From Bugula neritina (taxonomy: Eukaryota; Bryozoa; Gymnolaemata; Cheilostomatida; Bugulidae): 64,000 bases of DNA. A program made the position numbers and the translations under genes. The stretch covers positions 9,822,973 through 9,886,972 of the forward strand of contig OZ037770.1 of assembly GCA_964035545.1 (NCBI GenBank), read 5' to 3'. Positions 11,033-23,397 of the stretch are shown here, in pieces (position 1 is the first letter of the stretch; each line of letters starts with the position of its first letter). Below the pieces are notes generated by a model, which made no database searches, had not been told where the DNA came from, and was given only the letters and a program-made list of their open reading frames with translations.

Positions 11033-14000
11033 ATGAATGTTAAGTATACTAGGGTGAATTTGACTGAAGACACGACTTTATTGACTGAAAAATCTGACTG
11101 TCCTGGTAAAGCACCAAAGATACCAGAAAACTTTGTTAAAGGAAAAATAAAAGACTGGAAAGCTGAGTGTTTGTGGAAAGATTTTAGTTTATTAGCTGTA
11201 GTTCTGCTAATTCAAGGGGGAGCGGTATGCGCCGATTCATTTCTTTATCCTTTCTTCCCTGAAGAAGCTAGAAAAAGAGGCTTGACTCAAACTGAGACTG
11301 GAGTAGTGTTCTCAGCCTATGAACTGGCACGATTCATCACGTCTCCAATTGCCGGTAGTTTGGTAAGCTAAATACATCAAGCTTCTAGCAGAACCCCAAG
11401 TTTACAGACCTAGAGATTTCAGGAGATTTTTTGTACTAGTATTGCTACTCTTAGCTGCCAGTAAAAGCACAAGAGTGTACACAGTTTTAAGGTTGAATTT
11501 AGATAAATGGTAATAGAAACTGCACGCTGAATATTTCAGGGCGAGTTTTTAATAACAATTAATAGTGAACATGTATCGAGATAGCTAGTAAATACTTTAT
11601 CATTGTAAATTTTTATAACAAAGCTTTGCTTGATGTCTTGGTTTGGCAAGTTTATATGGCTAAAAGCTTGATTATGTAAAAAATAGATAAGACAGTTGTC
11701 CACAAATTTAACTTACTCCAAAAGCTACTTTCAATTTGATTATTGGAGAACGAATATGTTGTGTTTGTACACAATATGTAAATTGAGACATTATACTCAC
11801 ATAATAGCATTAAATGTTAGAAACCATTTTATCAAGAACACGCGTGCACAACTGACTTATATAAAGCCACCAAAACAATCTAAATGTCGAAAAAAAATGT
11901 TGTAAACGTTATCAAGTAATAGCTAATTATACGGTTTAGTAAAATACACTGCAAAACTAAAAGATTTTTCCACATTGCTTCTTTTGGTCAACAATACTGC
12001 CAAATTGTGAATTCCCAGTTCTTCAACACTATTTTAATACTAGCTTGTGGTTGTTTTTGCCACAAATTATTTGCTTAAACCTCTGTTTTAAAATAAGAAT
12101 TAGAAACAATATTAGTATTTACCAATCCTATTCCATTACTTAAGGAATCATAGCAAAAGAATTACCAATAAAGTGGCCTAATTTATTCATATAATGAATC
12201 ATGACGATTTTGAAATAATTAATAAAAAACAGCTAATTGTTTTAGGCAATCAGAAAAGTTGATTATTAGTCTCTTTATTAACCCAGCATAGTCATGTTTG
12301 ATGTAAGCATTTCACTCTAAATTTAGCCATGAGAAATCCTTTGCTATCAGATTCAAGATATCTACACAATAATGCTTGAGTTTTGTCAACTATAAAGACT
12401 AGTTTCCTAATTTTATGCTTTACTTGTGTATGAGGTAGGTGATGAAGACTACACCCAAAGTCATGTCAATTGTTGGAGGAGCGTTGTCTAGCTTATCTTG
12501 CATTTCTTTAGGGTAAGTAAACTAGTAAACTAGCTGAACGCTAGTTTATTTACTAATCCTAAAATTGTATAATATGCTGAGCTACGTGAATTAAATATAA
12601 CTATTAGTAACTACTTAAATTCAGTAAAACTGTGTTATACAGTCAAGCTTGCTTTTCAAAATTGTGAAGTTATTATTGTACATTTTTCTAACTGAAAACT
12701 TTTAACATCACTATAATATTTCTACCACATGCTTTTTGGCAAACGAAAAAACCGTAAAATATTTACAGCAGCAGGGTTCAGTATACAAAGTCAGCAGTTA
12801 GCCTAGGGCCACACGGTGCGTATTTTCGCATGCGAAAATTGAAATCACAAGTAGCAAAGGTGTCCACTGTGCGCGTTGAGAAAACCTTCGCACTTGTCGC
12901 TCTGCATTCTCATTGCAAGTGCGAATCGTCTCTGTCGTCGTCACCTAATTGGCTGGTAGTTATTCAGCGAGCCCAATTTCTTTATTTTAGTGCTACATTC
13001 CGGTAAATGAGGTGAATAGCGTTTTATTGAAAGCGAGTGCGATTTAAAAATGAAAGCTTTATTTATCACGCGTCACTGACGCTACAGTGGACACCTTTGC
13101 TACTTGTGATTTCAATTTTCGCATGCAAAAATACGCACAGTGTGGCCCTAGGCTTAGTGTATAGAGAGATATTTTACACAACTCTTTGCTGCCTCCATAA
13201 GAATATCAGCTAGAAATCAAGATTGGTTACCAGAAAACTACGCCACAGATACAAAATAAAGATTGTCGAAAAAAAATTGATTGAGAACTCCAACATATTA
13301 GGCATTGTATCGTGACTGCATTTGGTGTGGTTGCAACTATTGCTTTTAATGCTAAAACCATTGACTTTAGGGGTTACAAATATATTGGCATTCCGAGATG
13401 CATACTTTATAGATTGCAGTTTAAGCTATTAGTGTTATAAATCATTTTAAATCTCTTTGATAGCTGCATGACCAGTAAAGCAAATCATTTCATTTCTTGT
13501 ACAGTTTGTTTTTATGCTTTTTTTAAGATTGATTAGATGATTCCACTAGTTATGCTATGTTATTCTGCTTGGCTACTTCTTGCATGGCCAAAACTCTCCC
13601 AGTAAATCACTGTTTATATCTCTCAAAACAAGAATGCATATTTTTTTAGCATGGTTGTTCTTTCACTACACCATGCTCAATTATTGGTTGCAGCAACTTT
13701 AATTGATGTGTGGTTCTGGTTTATTTTGAATTGATATATCTATTTTAGTCTACTTTACTACACCGATGGTTCAACATTTTTCTCCCTGAATGTGATAGCC
13801 AGACTGATTGCAGGCACTGGGATGTCTATGCTCACAGTATCTGGTGTGACAATCTTGTTTAAAGCGACCTCATATCGAGCTGGGACGATTCTGGTTAGCT
13901 GAATTTTCTTTAGAACTAAGTAATTGTGACACAGTTATGGTTGCGCGAAAGCAACACTAATATAATAGTTGGTATACTAATTTTAAGATTAAAAGTGCTT

Positions 14001-17000
14001 ACAATATTTAGCAGCATTCTTTTTAATAGATAATAAGTATAGTTGAGGTTATAATCAAGAGTTTAGAATATTTAGTGTGTCATGCCAAATGTTTTGGAGT
14101 GCCAAATAGTCAAAAAATTTGCTTATTATTGCATCTCATGTGCTTATAATAAAGTATCTAGCTATAATTATTCTCTCTCATATGCTCACAAAACACTCTC
14201 ATTTTAGATGCAAATAAATTAATATTATTGAGCAAACCCATAATGTTATACCAATTCATCAGTTCTTCTAAATGTAGTCTGTGAGCATCCGTACAGATCC
14301 ATTAGATTCTATGGAAATGTAATGATGATCTTCCATGATGAGCTAATTATGATTAATTACTGCTATGTCATTGATGGTTGCTTTCAACTAATATTATATT
14401 TCTGCTACTAAACTTGTTTGTAGGGCAGTATTGAAAGCGTATCAGGAGGAGCCTATGCAGTAGGACCGGCTGTAGGCATAGCTTTGCTAAAGGCAAGTGC
14501 ATTATGCTTCATTTGAAACTTGGTTAACTGTAATGCTTTTGAAACTAATGAATTGTAACCTATATGATATGTCTTATGTCTATGCCAAAATTAAATTTTA
14601 ATTAGTTAAAGTGAATAATTATAGCAATATTTTCTCAACTGAGCAGGTTTATAATAGAGTCAGAATATTGCAAATGTTTTAATGGAAGAATTTAGTGAGA
14701 AGTTCTGTAGTACACAGTATAAAATTTTAGGTGGGCGGATATTCAGGATCCTGCTATCTGTTCGGAGCTTTTATTGGTGTGCTGATGGTGGTGGAAATTT
14801 TCATCCTACCAAATATAGGTACTCAACTAACAGCCTGTTTCTAAAAAATAATTTTAGTAGAGTTTAGCAATCTATATGGTCTCTCATGGCACATTTTAAG
14901 ACTATTTTTTGACAGATTGACTAATGATTTTTTGATACAATTTTAGAATGTTTTGAATAGTTATCAATCACTAAATTAGTGGTGCCGTAAGTTAATAAAT
15001 CTTTTCTTATTAAACTAGTGCTTTTATATTCGAAGTGAATTGGCAGTTTTTTTTACATGACAGCAATCCGGGATGATAAATGAGTTGTAAAGGAAATGGA
15101 GGTAAAGAACAATTAAATTCAACAATTTGACATATTTTTCCTCTCAACATCCTCTATTGCTAACACATTGTGTGACATTTATGTATACAGGAACTGGGAA
15201 CATCTGAGCTGTAAAAAAACAATAGCCTATCTGATAAGCTTATCCTGTGATAATAATATTTAATTATTGCAATTTAGCTAACAGATTGAAAATAAACAAT
15301 CATAATGATGTAATGCAAAAGCAACTGAATAATTATAAAAACATCTTTGGGCATGCAACTAAACCAGTTTTATTTATTACTATTATCTAGTTTGGTAAAA
15401 TTTTCAATGGATGCATTTAAATCAACAAAAAGCCAACACAATTGCGTGTGCATATAAACTAGTAAGCTATAAATTAGTTTGGTATTTAATTGGGCAATAC
15501 AGCAGACACCAAAATATGCACATCCTGTTTTTAGAATTTAGGTGGTATCAAACTGTAAAAAAAATGTAGCTTTCAGCCTAATAGTATTCATTCCAATGCC
15601 CATTTGAGTTTCATTGTACAGAAAGTAGCTAACTAAGCAGTTAGAATATTTATTAGAAGACACTCAGTCAGTTGGAAATAGTTATACTGCAAGTAGAATG
15701 TTTTAAATCTTATTTAATCCTATTTATATGGATATACTGCAACTGTATTTTTGCTAAATGTCCTATAAATTATCTCCTAAACAGAAATTAAATTTCCAAG
15801 TGGTTAAGTCAGTTATAGCTTAGAAATATCAAATACCCAGTACAGTCTTTGAAAGTAATATAAACTTTTTTTATAAGAAAAAGAGTTAAGTGTGCAAAAA
15901 CTTTTAAACTATTTAAAATTGGTGATTTTAATAGAATATAGTCTGTCAGCAATCCCTCGTGTGACGAGTATGATGTCTGCTTGCAAGCCCTGGTCTGTGC
16001 CGTGATCCGTAATCCGTTCCAGTTCAAAAATCCGTAAAATCCTACTAGAGGTTGTGAGTTCTGAGGTGACTCTCAAGCCCAATTCGAGATCGGCATAATT
16101 TGCCACAGTGAGGACAAATGTTACTAGAGTCAGTCACTGGTGGGTGTGTAACAGAGCATAACTCCCTGCTTTTCCTTAACAACCGTTTGTGCTCTCGTTT
16201 TTGGCGTTGTTGTTGTTCAAAAATCGCTGTCCCTTGATGCACAACAGTTCTTCAATTTTTTCTGTCCAAGGCCTGAACTTCCCAGGTCTGTGGTCGAATG
16301 AAACACTGCTTAAGGCTCTCGTGTAGAGTGTCTTTATACCTTTTCCTCTGACCACCCTGTGAGCGATTTCCAGTGTTCAGCTCAGAGTACATGATCTTTT
16401 TTGGTAGCCGGTTATCATCCATTCTTACCACATGGCCAGACCACTTCAGTTGTCTCTTCACAATCATGGTAGTAATACTTGTAGTTTGAGCTTTATCGAG
16501 GACACTGTTAGTAGTCTGCCTGTCTTGCCATTTGACTCCGAGGATTCGCCTGAGACTGCGGTTGTGAAATTTCTCGAGGGACAGCAGGTTGTGGCTGTAG
16601 GTTACCCAAGTTTCAGAGGCATAAAGTAGTGTCGGGAGAACAATGGCTTTGTATACTTTTAGTTTGGTCTGTCTGTATATATCCTTGTTGTTGAAAACGC
16701 GTGTTTGCAGCCTCCCAAATGCGGAGCTGGCGGCCTGGAGTCTTCGGTTTATTTCAGCATCAATGTTTGCTTTAGAGGATAGGCAGCTACCTAAATAGTT
16801 GAAGGTAGTGACTTGGTCTAATATTTGGTCTCCCACCTTGAGGGAAAAATCCTCATGTCTTTCAGTATTCGGGTGTGGTTGGTACATTACTTGCGTCTTT
16901 TTGGCATTGAGTGTTAGACCAAGAGAGGTGTATGCTGTATTGAATGCTGTGAGAGCAAGTTGAAGTTCCTCCTCGGAATGAGCCATGATATAATAAGCAA

Positions 17001-20000
17001 AGTATTAGTCAGCTTCAACGATTTATTATAGTCACTAATATAGAGCTAAACTAGTTAATAATGCAAAAGTGAAACTTGGACACCCCTGTTATTTCTCAGC
17101 ATAATATTTTTCATTATAACATTTAGCTAAAAAGCTAACACCCCCGTAAATTTCATCAGCAGAGGAAATAACTTTTTGTATCATGTAAAAACTACTGCTT
17201 ATGCAAATTAATATAAAGACTCAATGAAATTGTCATATATGCTATAAAAATATATAGTGCCTATGTTTGCTTGAACTTATATGTATTTTGTAGAAGAAGT
17301 ACTTAAGGAATCACCAAAAAGCTTTTTACAGCTCATGAAAAGCTTTGGCATGCTGGTGCATTTCTATCACTCTTTTGTTAACACCTTGTCAATGTCGATT
17401 CGATACACCATATTTCCAACATTCATGATACAGACGGTAAACTTAAAATATTGCAACATTTAGGCAAATAATAATAAATAGTTGCTGCATATTTTATCAC
17501 AATCAAACAAAGCAAATAATATGTATACTAACTGCATGCTAACTGTAAACTTTTATTAAATTAACTTCCATTTGTGTACTATTTTGCATTTTAAAAAATG
17601 CCCGTTCAGTTATATTTATACAGTAATAAATTATTCACATACATTTTGGCTGTCAGCTATAAATAACTTCAGAGTAGCATGTCTAAGCATTTTGGTTTTA
17701 TATTAAATCATGTCTGTGCATGTCTTGAATTAATGTCAACTTCTTTCACTGCTTCTTTTTTGCATGCCTGTTAGCACAGTTTCATTCCGCTTCTATGTAT
17801 TGCCACCATTTCCTATATTAACTTATGGCATATATTCCAATTACCTTGCTAATAAGCAAAACTCAAAACTGACATATTTATAATATGTTTAAATTTTTAA
17901 ATAATAGTTTTATTACAAACTTAGACTAAACAGTACTTTATTGTTGATAATAAAATAGTTTTATAGCATAATTAATGAACTGGGTTATAGCACTTACATT
18001 AATGTAACCAAACATTTTCAAAAATTCTCATTTTTAATTATCATGTACATATTATATTTGAATTTATTATAACAACTTTCTGTCGATTTCAAGCATTTAA
18101 TTGATTTTGCAATAAAAATTTTACATTTTGCATTTTGTGGCAAAATCTTTCTGTCAAACAGTATACAAAATAAGCAAGTTCCAAACTCTTAAAAAAATTT
18201 GAATGCAAAATGATTGTCATAACTACAGAAAGTTCTTTAAAATATTTCATCTCATGTTATTTATATTTAATTTCAAAAATAATTAAATTTAGAACTAAAT
18301 CAATTTGATTAATTTTTTCAGCGAGTGAGTAGATGTACATAATATATTTGTACTGAACTAAATACTAACATCGTGTAGGCTTTGCAGTGGGTTCAAATAT
18401 TTTTAATTGACTTTTTAATAAGCTGCTACTCGGTCATTTTTATTTTAACTTCAGTTTAGATGCATTATTTCTGTGACTAAAAACTTTTTAGACTAAATTC
18501 TGCACATTTTATATAATTTTAAAGTTTATTTTTTTCATTCTACAAAATTTACTAGCCTATATATAAAAGGAAGCATCACATTCACTGAGTCCACTTCCAC
18601 TATTATTTTATTTTTCAGTTTGGTGCCAGCTCAGCTGACGTGGGATTCATAATCATCATCTCTTCTGTAGCCTATATCATTACTTCCCCTGTTGCTGGTG
18701 TAATAGTAAACAAGGTAGACTATATAGACATTATTAGTTCATTTATATACATAGAGTGACAGGAGTTTAAATAATCAGTTAATTACTTATTTACAAACAA
18801 CACTGTTTTCAATAGTTATTCTGCCTGTTAGTGCAAAAAATATTGTTCAAATATACAATCTAGGTTAAGAGTGGGCCACAGGGGGCCACCTGTGGTTCTG
18901 TGCCTATTTTTCATTGCCCTTTTAATGCTCAAGATAAGCAAAAATATTATACGCATTTTGATTAGCACAGCATAGGTTTGGTGACAAATTACTTTATTAT
19001 AATATAATTTAATATGTGTACAATCATGTGGCCTTTCCTTCTTGTTGACTTATGAACCTGGCCCTCATGAAAGAGAAGTTGCCCACCCCTGATTTGGATA
19101 GTTCATTCATATACTATAATATATTACTAAGTTTTTATATACTAAATAGTTTGGTAAACTGGATTCATTGGTAAACTTCAGAATATGGTGAACTTTGTTA
19201 TCAAAATAGAAATATTATCAATAGGGAATGTTAACTGACAAACTTGCTCTAAAAAGTATGCACTTGCAGTTTTTTGAGAATTACCAAGATATTTTACAAA
19301 CTACGTCAGCAGGCTAAGCTGTATATCAAATCTGCCAACTGATTAAAGTCAGATTCTAACTTTTCAGGGTTATATATACACTGGAATGATAATCGCGTGG
19401 ATCCTGAGATTCCTCTCTGCTCTGTTCAATAGTCCTTCACCTCTTCTAGATTTTATATTTCATGGAAGGAAGTGAGTTGTTACTTGTCGCAGCATTTACC
19501 CATGCCTCCATGCAGTTAGCAGCATATTTTTTTATTTAAATGTATATTATATCTATACTTAGCTGCATATTTCCTTGTCCAGCAGTATATTTTATGATTC
19601 GATAGTCTGTACTTTATGAGTACATATAGCTTTTCCAGTTTTTTTTTTCACAGAGGAAAGACTACAAAGTTGTAAATGTAACTTTACATTTACAACTTTG
19701 CAGTCTTCTTGCAGTCTTGAGTGTTTGTGCAATTAAAAATTGCAACCTACATCAAATAGAACATGCAAGTTACTTAAATAAGTTTTGTCTTATTGCTAAA
19801 AGCTGCTATTATATTCTATTTAGATTAGTCTAAATTGTAAAACAAATCTGTTCATATAAGAATAAGTAGCAGCTTGTGCTATGCAAATAAAATTATTATT
19901 AAGAACCAATTGCATGTTATACCATTGCCATAATTGTGAATTTAATTATTTTATAAATATTAAACTATATTGTAACTATTTTAATTACTGTAAAATAATT

Positions 20001-21515
20001 GCCCCTACCGGGATTCGAACCACAGACCTCCGGCTTGCAAATTATGCTACAGAGGCTTCGGGATTCCAAACAACAATTACTAATCAATTGCTGACAATTT
20101 TAACTTATGAACTTGCTATCTATTTTAGATACTATCTATTATCCTCGATATTATGGTGTTTTACTCAGTGTTTTACTGCTATTGGATTCTTGGCTCCATT
20201 TAAAGGTTCCCTAAACCTAGCTGAGTATGAATACATAATATTATATATTCAATCATCAACCAATCTATAATTTCTATTGTATATAAAACATTTATGTAAA
20301 CTGAACTAACAGTCAACTGCAATCAATATTCAGTTGTGTAAATAAAACTTTAGTTTGAAATATGATCATTTTAGCTTTAATTAATACTCACACGTCATTT
20401 TTTAAAATCATAAATGTTTTCTTTAATTTAGGCAAGAGTATTAGGTACTGTTTTGTGAGTCTATAAGTTAAAATTTATATTAATATTAAGTTGCACCGTC
20501 AAAAAACAATAAAAACATGCATTGTTATTTAGAAAATATGTATACTTTCTTTCAACCTTGCTTTTAGAGCAAGTGGGTATGGGAGAGACAGCATTCACAC
20601 ATATGGTATGGTAGCTGGTATGGTGAACTGTGCTCAAGGCCTTGGTGCCATAGTTGGACCCGTTTCAGGAGACAGTCTCACTCAGTCTATTGGCTACTCC
20701 TGGACCATGACTATTCTGGCGTTTATTCAGCTTTCTACGGTTTGTTTATAGTAATAACAACTTTGTTTAGTTATATTGAGTAAGATACAGGTGTAATCCG
20801 GAGGCTAGAACACTGGCTTAGTTAACACACTCTCAGCTATTCTAATCTTGATAAAGATATTGGTAATCTTAGAAAGGGTATTCAGTCAATTTTACTTCGT
20901 TGACACAGTTGAAAACAAATTTTTAGCATGTTTGAAAACGTTTTCTATCAGGAATGGGAACTATAAACTTACACATGTTTTTGATTATATAAAATCTTCA
21001 TTGTATGATTGCACTAAGCGTGTATAATTTATATTCTCTATTATCTTAAATTTAGTAGCTTGGAATTGAATCCTTTATAAGATATATTTGGTTATTTTGT
21101 CGCTATAAGTCAAAACAATAAAAATATGCTACCTGTTATACTATAAGTACGTAGCAGTCATGACATTCACTGCGTTCCCATTACTTCACGTTATTTTAAT
21201 GGATGGATCTGTGGTTGCAGTTTGTATTAACTTGTAATTGTAGTTTTATTCGATGTGACTGTTTCCAAATGTGGAATGGAAAATCCATGTGTTATTGCGA
21301 AGCTTGTTAACATAGTAATTTTGGAAACTTAGAGTATATTCAAAAATTTCTTTTGCCGTTATATTATTTATGTTTATAAAAGCTAGTTTTATTGTTATTT
21401 ATTTTTGTTGTAGCTATTTCTAATAATCCTATTCCTTACAATAATGAAATTGACCAATCAACCTCTCACCCCAGAAGAAGCTGACCAATTAAAGTCAATC
21501 AAACTGAGCAGTTAA
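11033..21515 (+). CDS. SLC18B1: SLC18B1-like vesicular amine/polyamine transporter (MFS), complete, 11 exons, ~465 aa
   Basis: Probable vesicular proton-coupled carrier of the SLC18B1 type (the vertebrate protein transports polyamines; substrate here is inferred). Exons: 11033-11362, 12439-12512, 13749-13893, 14424-14492, 14731-14818, 17294-17436, 18619-18714, 19368-19471, 20129-20205, 20570-20739, 21414-21515 (TAA). All phases agree and the sum is 1,398 nt. Human SLC18B1 is about 456 aa. Diagnostic segments: LYPFFPEEARKRGLTQTETG with SPIAGSL (helices 1-2); GSIESVSGGAYAVGPAVG (helix 5 motif GSLETFSG..LGPPVGG in the family); FILPN at the end of helix 6; SSADVGFI..YIITSPVAG (helices 7-8); YGMVAGMVN and GPVSGDSL (helix 11). 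The N terminus is polar with a TLLTE dileucine-like signal. Intron 4 uses a GC donor. The exon 9/10 boundary is least certain (acceptor at 20567 or 20569; a micro-exon near 20,432 is possible). No AATAAA was found soon after the stop. Confidence 0.85.
12801..13153. mobile_element. PIF/Harbinger-like MITE with ~70-bp terminal inverted repeats
   Basis: The left end 12801-12870 starts gcctagggccacac and the right end 13084-13153 finishes gtgtggccctaggc. The two arms are near-perfect inverted repeats over about 70 bp. The element is flanked by TTA on both sides (12798-12800 and 13154-13156), the 3-bp TWA target duplication of PIF/Harbinger transposons. The interior of about 210 bp has no coding potential, so it is non-autonomous. 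It sits in intron 2 of the SLC18B1-like gene. Confidence 0.88.
14493..14494 (+). promoter_or_regulatory. GC-AG splice donor of SLC18B1-like intron 4
   Basis: Exon 4 ends ...CTAAAG and is followed by gcaagt, the usual context of the rare GC donors. The next exon begins in phase after 'aattttag' at 14730, and the joined protein matches the family across the junction. No GT donor nearby keeps the frame. Confidence 0.8.
15940..16986 (-). pseudogene. 5'-truncated LINE (non-LTR retrotransposon) reverse transcriptase C-terminal fragment
   Basis: One minus-strand frame runs from 16986 to about 16045 with a single in-frame TGA at 16254-16252, at a place where relatives carry Trp. It begins just after where the RT catalytic FADD box would be (AHSEEELQ). 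It contains the thumb-type segments LNAKKTQVM, FNYLGSCLSS, LLYASETW, FHNRSLRRILGVKWQDR and QLKWSGHVVRMDDNRLPKK. It ends with a C2H2-like finger (CPHCGKLC....GLESHLRTH) typical of some LINE ORF2 proteins. Truncation at the 5' end is typical of target-primed reverse transcription. The copy lies antisense in intron 5 of the SLC18B1-like gene. The region 16045-15940 looks like its 3' tail. Confidence 0.9.
18867..19091. mobile_element. hAT-like non-autonomous DNA transposon relic
   Basis: The right end reads ttgcccacccctg, the complement of the widespread hAT terminus caggggtgggcaa. The left end, aagagtgggcca, is a degraded match. Just inside both ends are the usual 'ggcc' segments. The flanking octamers atctaggt and atttggat agree at 5 of 8 positions, compatible with an old 8-bp target duplication. 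It lies in intron 7 of the SLC18B1-like gene and has no coding capacity. Confidence 0.55.
19658..19707. repeat. Near-perfect 24-bp inverted repeat (hairpin)
   Basis: Arms 19658-19681 and 19684-19707 are complementary with one mismatch (G·T if transcribed) and a 2-nt loop. It is intronic in the SLC18B1-like gene, so the pre-mRNA could form a long stem. Confidence 0.85.
19990..20069 (-). repeat. SINE family 1 copy (short tRNA-like element), internally deleted
   Basis: On the minus strand it reads tggaatcccgaagcc, then ctgtagcataat, ttgcaagccggaggtctgtg, gttcgaatcc and gggcaattatttta. This matches the element at 31,124 but lacks about 20 bp that include most of the A box. The B box GGTTCGAATCC is intact. 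It lies antisense in intron 8 of the SLC18B1-like gene. Confidence 0.75.
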
Positions 21516-22000
21516 TTGGAAATCTGTCTAATTTAGATTGAGTTCAACAATTTGTGCCAACTATAAGTTATATTGAAATATTTATGTAGTTAAATATATG
21601 TTATATTGTTTAATTTGATAATTTTACTCTACATTTTTATATATAATTTTCATTCATTATGTATATATGTATATAACTTTTGTGGCATTATTAATATAGT
21701 AAAAAACTTCAATATATAGCTTCAAATTTAATTACTTTCCAGAAAGAATAGCAATAAGTGTAGGCCATTTACATTCCTAAGGATATCAGTAACAGATGTC
21801 ATATTCACTAAAACTAGCACATCTTTTTTCAACTCACAAACTGCTAGGAAAGCGGAGTAATAGCATCACTAAGAAGGTTGGAGTTGTCTACTTTACTTTT
21901 GCATATGACTAAAAATAAATGATCTGAAATTCATTTTACTCGGAACTCCATTTGCTTTTAAAAATAAACACATATGATCTAAGTAGTTTTGGGTAAAAAA
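21516..22000. other. Downstream flank of SLC18B1-like gene
   Basis: AT-rich 3' flank, presumably including the 3' UTR. No canonical AATAAA is visible and nothing else was recognised. Confidence 0.4.
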
Positions 22001-22126
22001 CACACACACACACACACTCACAACAAACAAACAAACACACACAACAAACACAACACACACACACACACACACAACACACACACACACACACTCACACACA
22101 ACAAACACACACACACTCACACACAA

Positions 22127-22214
<88 letters not shown>
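22001..22214. repeat. (CA)n microsatellite with CAACA interruptions
   Basis: Imperfect CA/CAACAAA units are followed by about 80 bp of pure CA repeat. The reading frames over it are repeat artefacts. Confidence 0.95.
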
Positions 22215-22215
<1 letters not shown>

Positions 22216-23189
22216 GACCTTTTGTTTTAAGCTTTTCACAAATTTATATTACATTATGCTTTAATTGCTAATAAAATATAATAAAAAGTGTCCATTTACA
22301 ATAGTTTTTTGATAACAACTGATAACAACAATTATTAAAAGGTATTTTAATAAAATTTTCATAATAATTGCTTGAAAGATTTTATTCAAATTCAACAATA
22401 ATATATCATAATTATATATGGTATTGCAGTATAAAAAACTACACTTATACATATATCTTATACAATTATAAAAAAGCCAATAAATAATTATTTAGAAAAA
22501 AGTGAAGTGTTGGCGTCATTTACTGGTATTTTATATTTGCACTTTCTGTATTTCTTTTTTTGACGTTCTGCAGCCTAATTTTTTAAATCTCATGATTTCA
22601 CATAAATCAATAATTGTTCATTTCAGAAGCAAGTTACCCCCCCCCCCCCACATTGTATGTCACTGGGCTAGTAGTTTCAGTTAACTAGCAGTCAATTTAT
22701 CGTACGTATATATGAAGACTAGCCTAAATGTGAGGCCCTCAAAAGTATTAGTGGTATTAATAACGATTTGCCTACTTAGGGAGCTATTAATCAAAAGTGA
22801 CCTTAATAGACACTCGCCCACGTGAATTATAACAGCTTGACCATTTAAACTACTTGATCAAGTTTAGACTGAAACATGCAGTTGATCACTGCTAGAAAGA
22901 TAATGTCCAGTGTTCTATAACAATTCAATCAAACCAGAATTTTGCACCGATAGCTCTAATTTCAAGCCATAGGTGCAAAATGAGTGTTGTTATATGGAAA
23001 AAAACATCACACTGAAGATAGCTATGAGTATATAATTTGCAAAAGCTGTACGACATCAGCTTAGCATTCTGGTTATATTAATTAGTTTGTGCCATAATTA
23101 CAAGTTGTTACTATTTTCACACTTGTTAACGTATTTCTCCTTTGTTACCATCTGATCAGTACCGTAATTAAATAAATGTATTATCCTAC

Positions 23190-23397
23190 TATCTATAAGC
23201 TCATGTAAGTTTGTATAGTCACTATTCCTGTAAGAACCCTTGATGGAAAAGCTTTTTAAGCAAGCAAAAGATTTATATTCATATGTGGCATAAGAGCAAT
23301 TACGGCTGTACGATTTTTTTAACATCACAATTGATCTTGAACCACTGACCTCATGTTTTCCTATGCCAGCACCCGAACCACTAGACCGTGGCTGTTA
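23190..23397 (-). repeat. SINE family 2 copy
   Basis: On the minus strand a tRNA-like head (gtctagtggttcgg as A-box region; gtggttcaagatc as B-box region) is followed by the family body, ending near 'tatagtcactattcctgtaa'. The same insertion is present at 53,490-53,692 in the second duplicate, so it predates the duplication. Confidence 0.75.

Noticed and set aside
16432-16629. Plus-strand ORF within the LINE fragment
   Set aside because: Shadow of the minus-strand reverse transcriptase frame.
22001-22214. CRISPR-like or satellite array
   Set aside because: It is a simple CA/CAACA microsatellite with no spacers and no regular long unit, in a eukaryotic genome.
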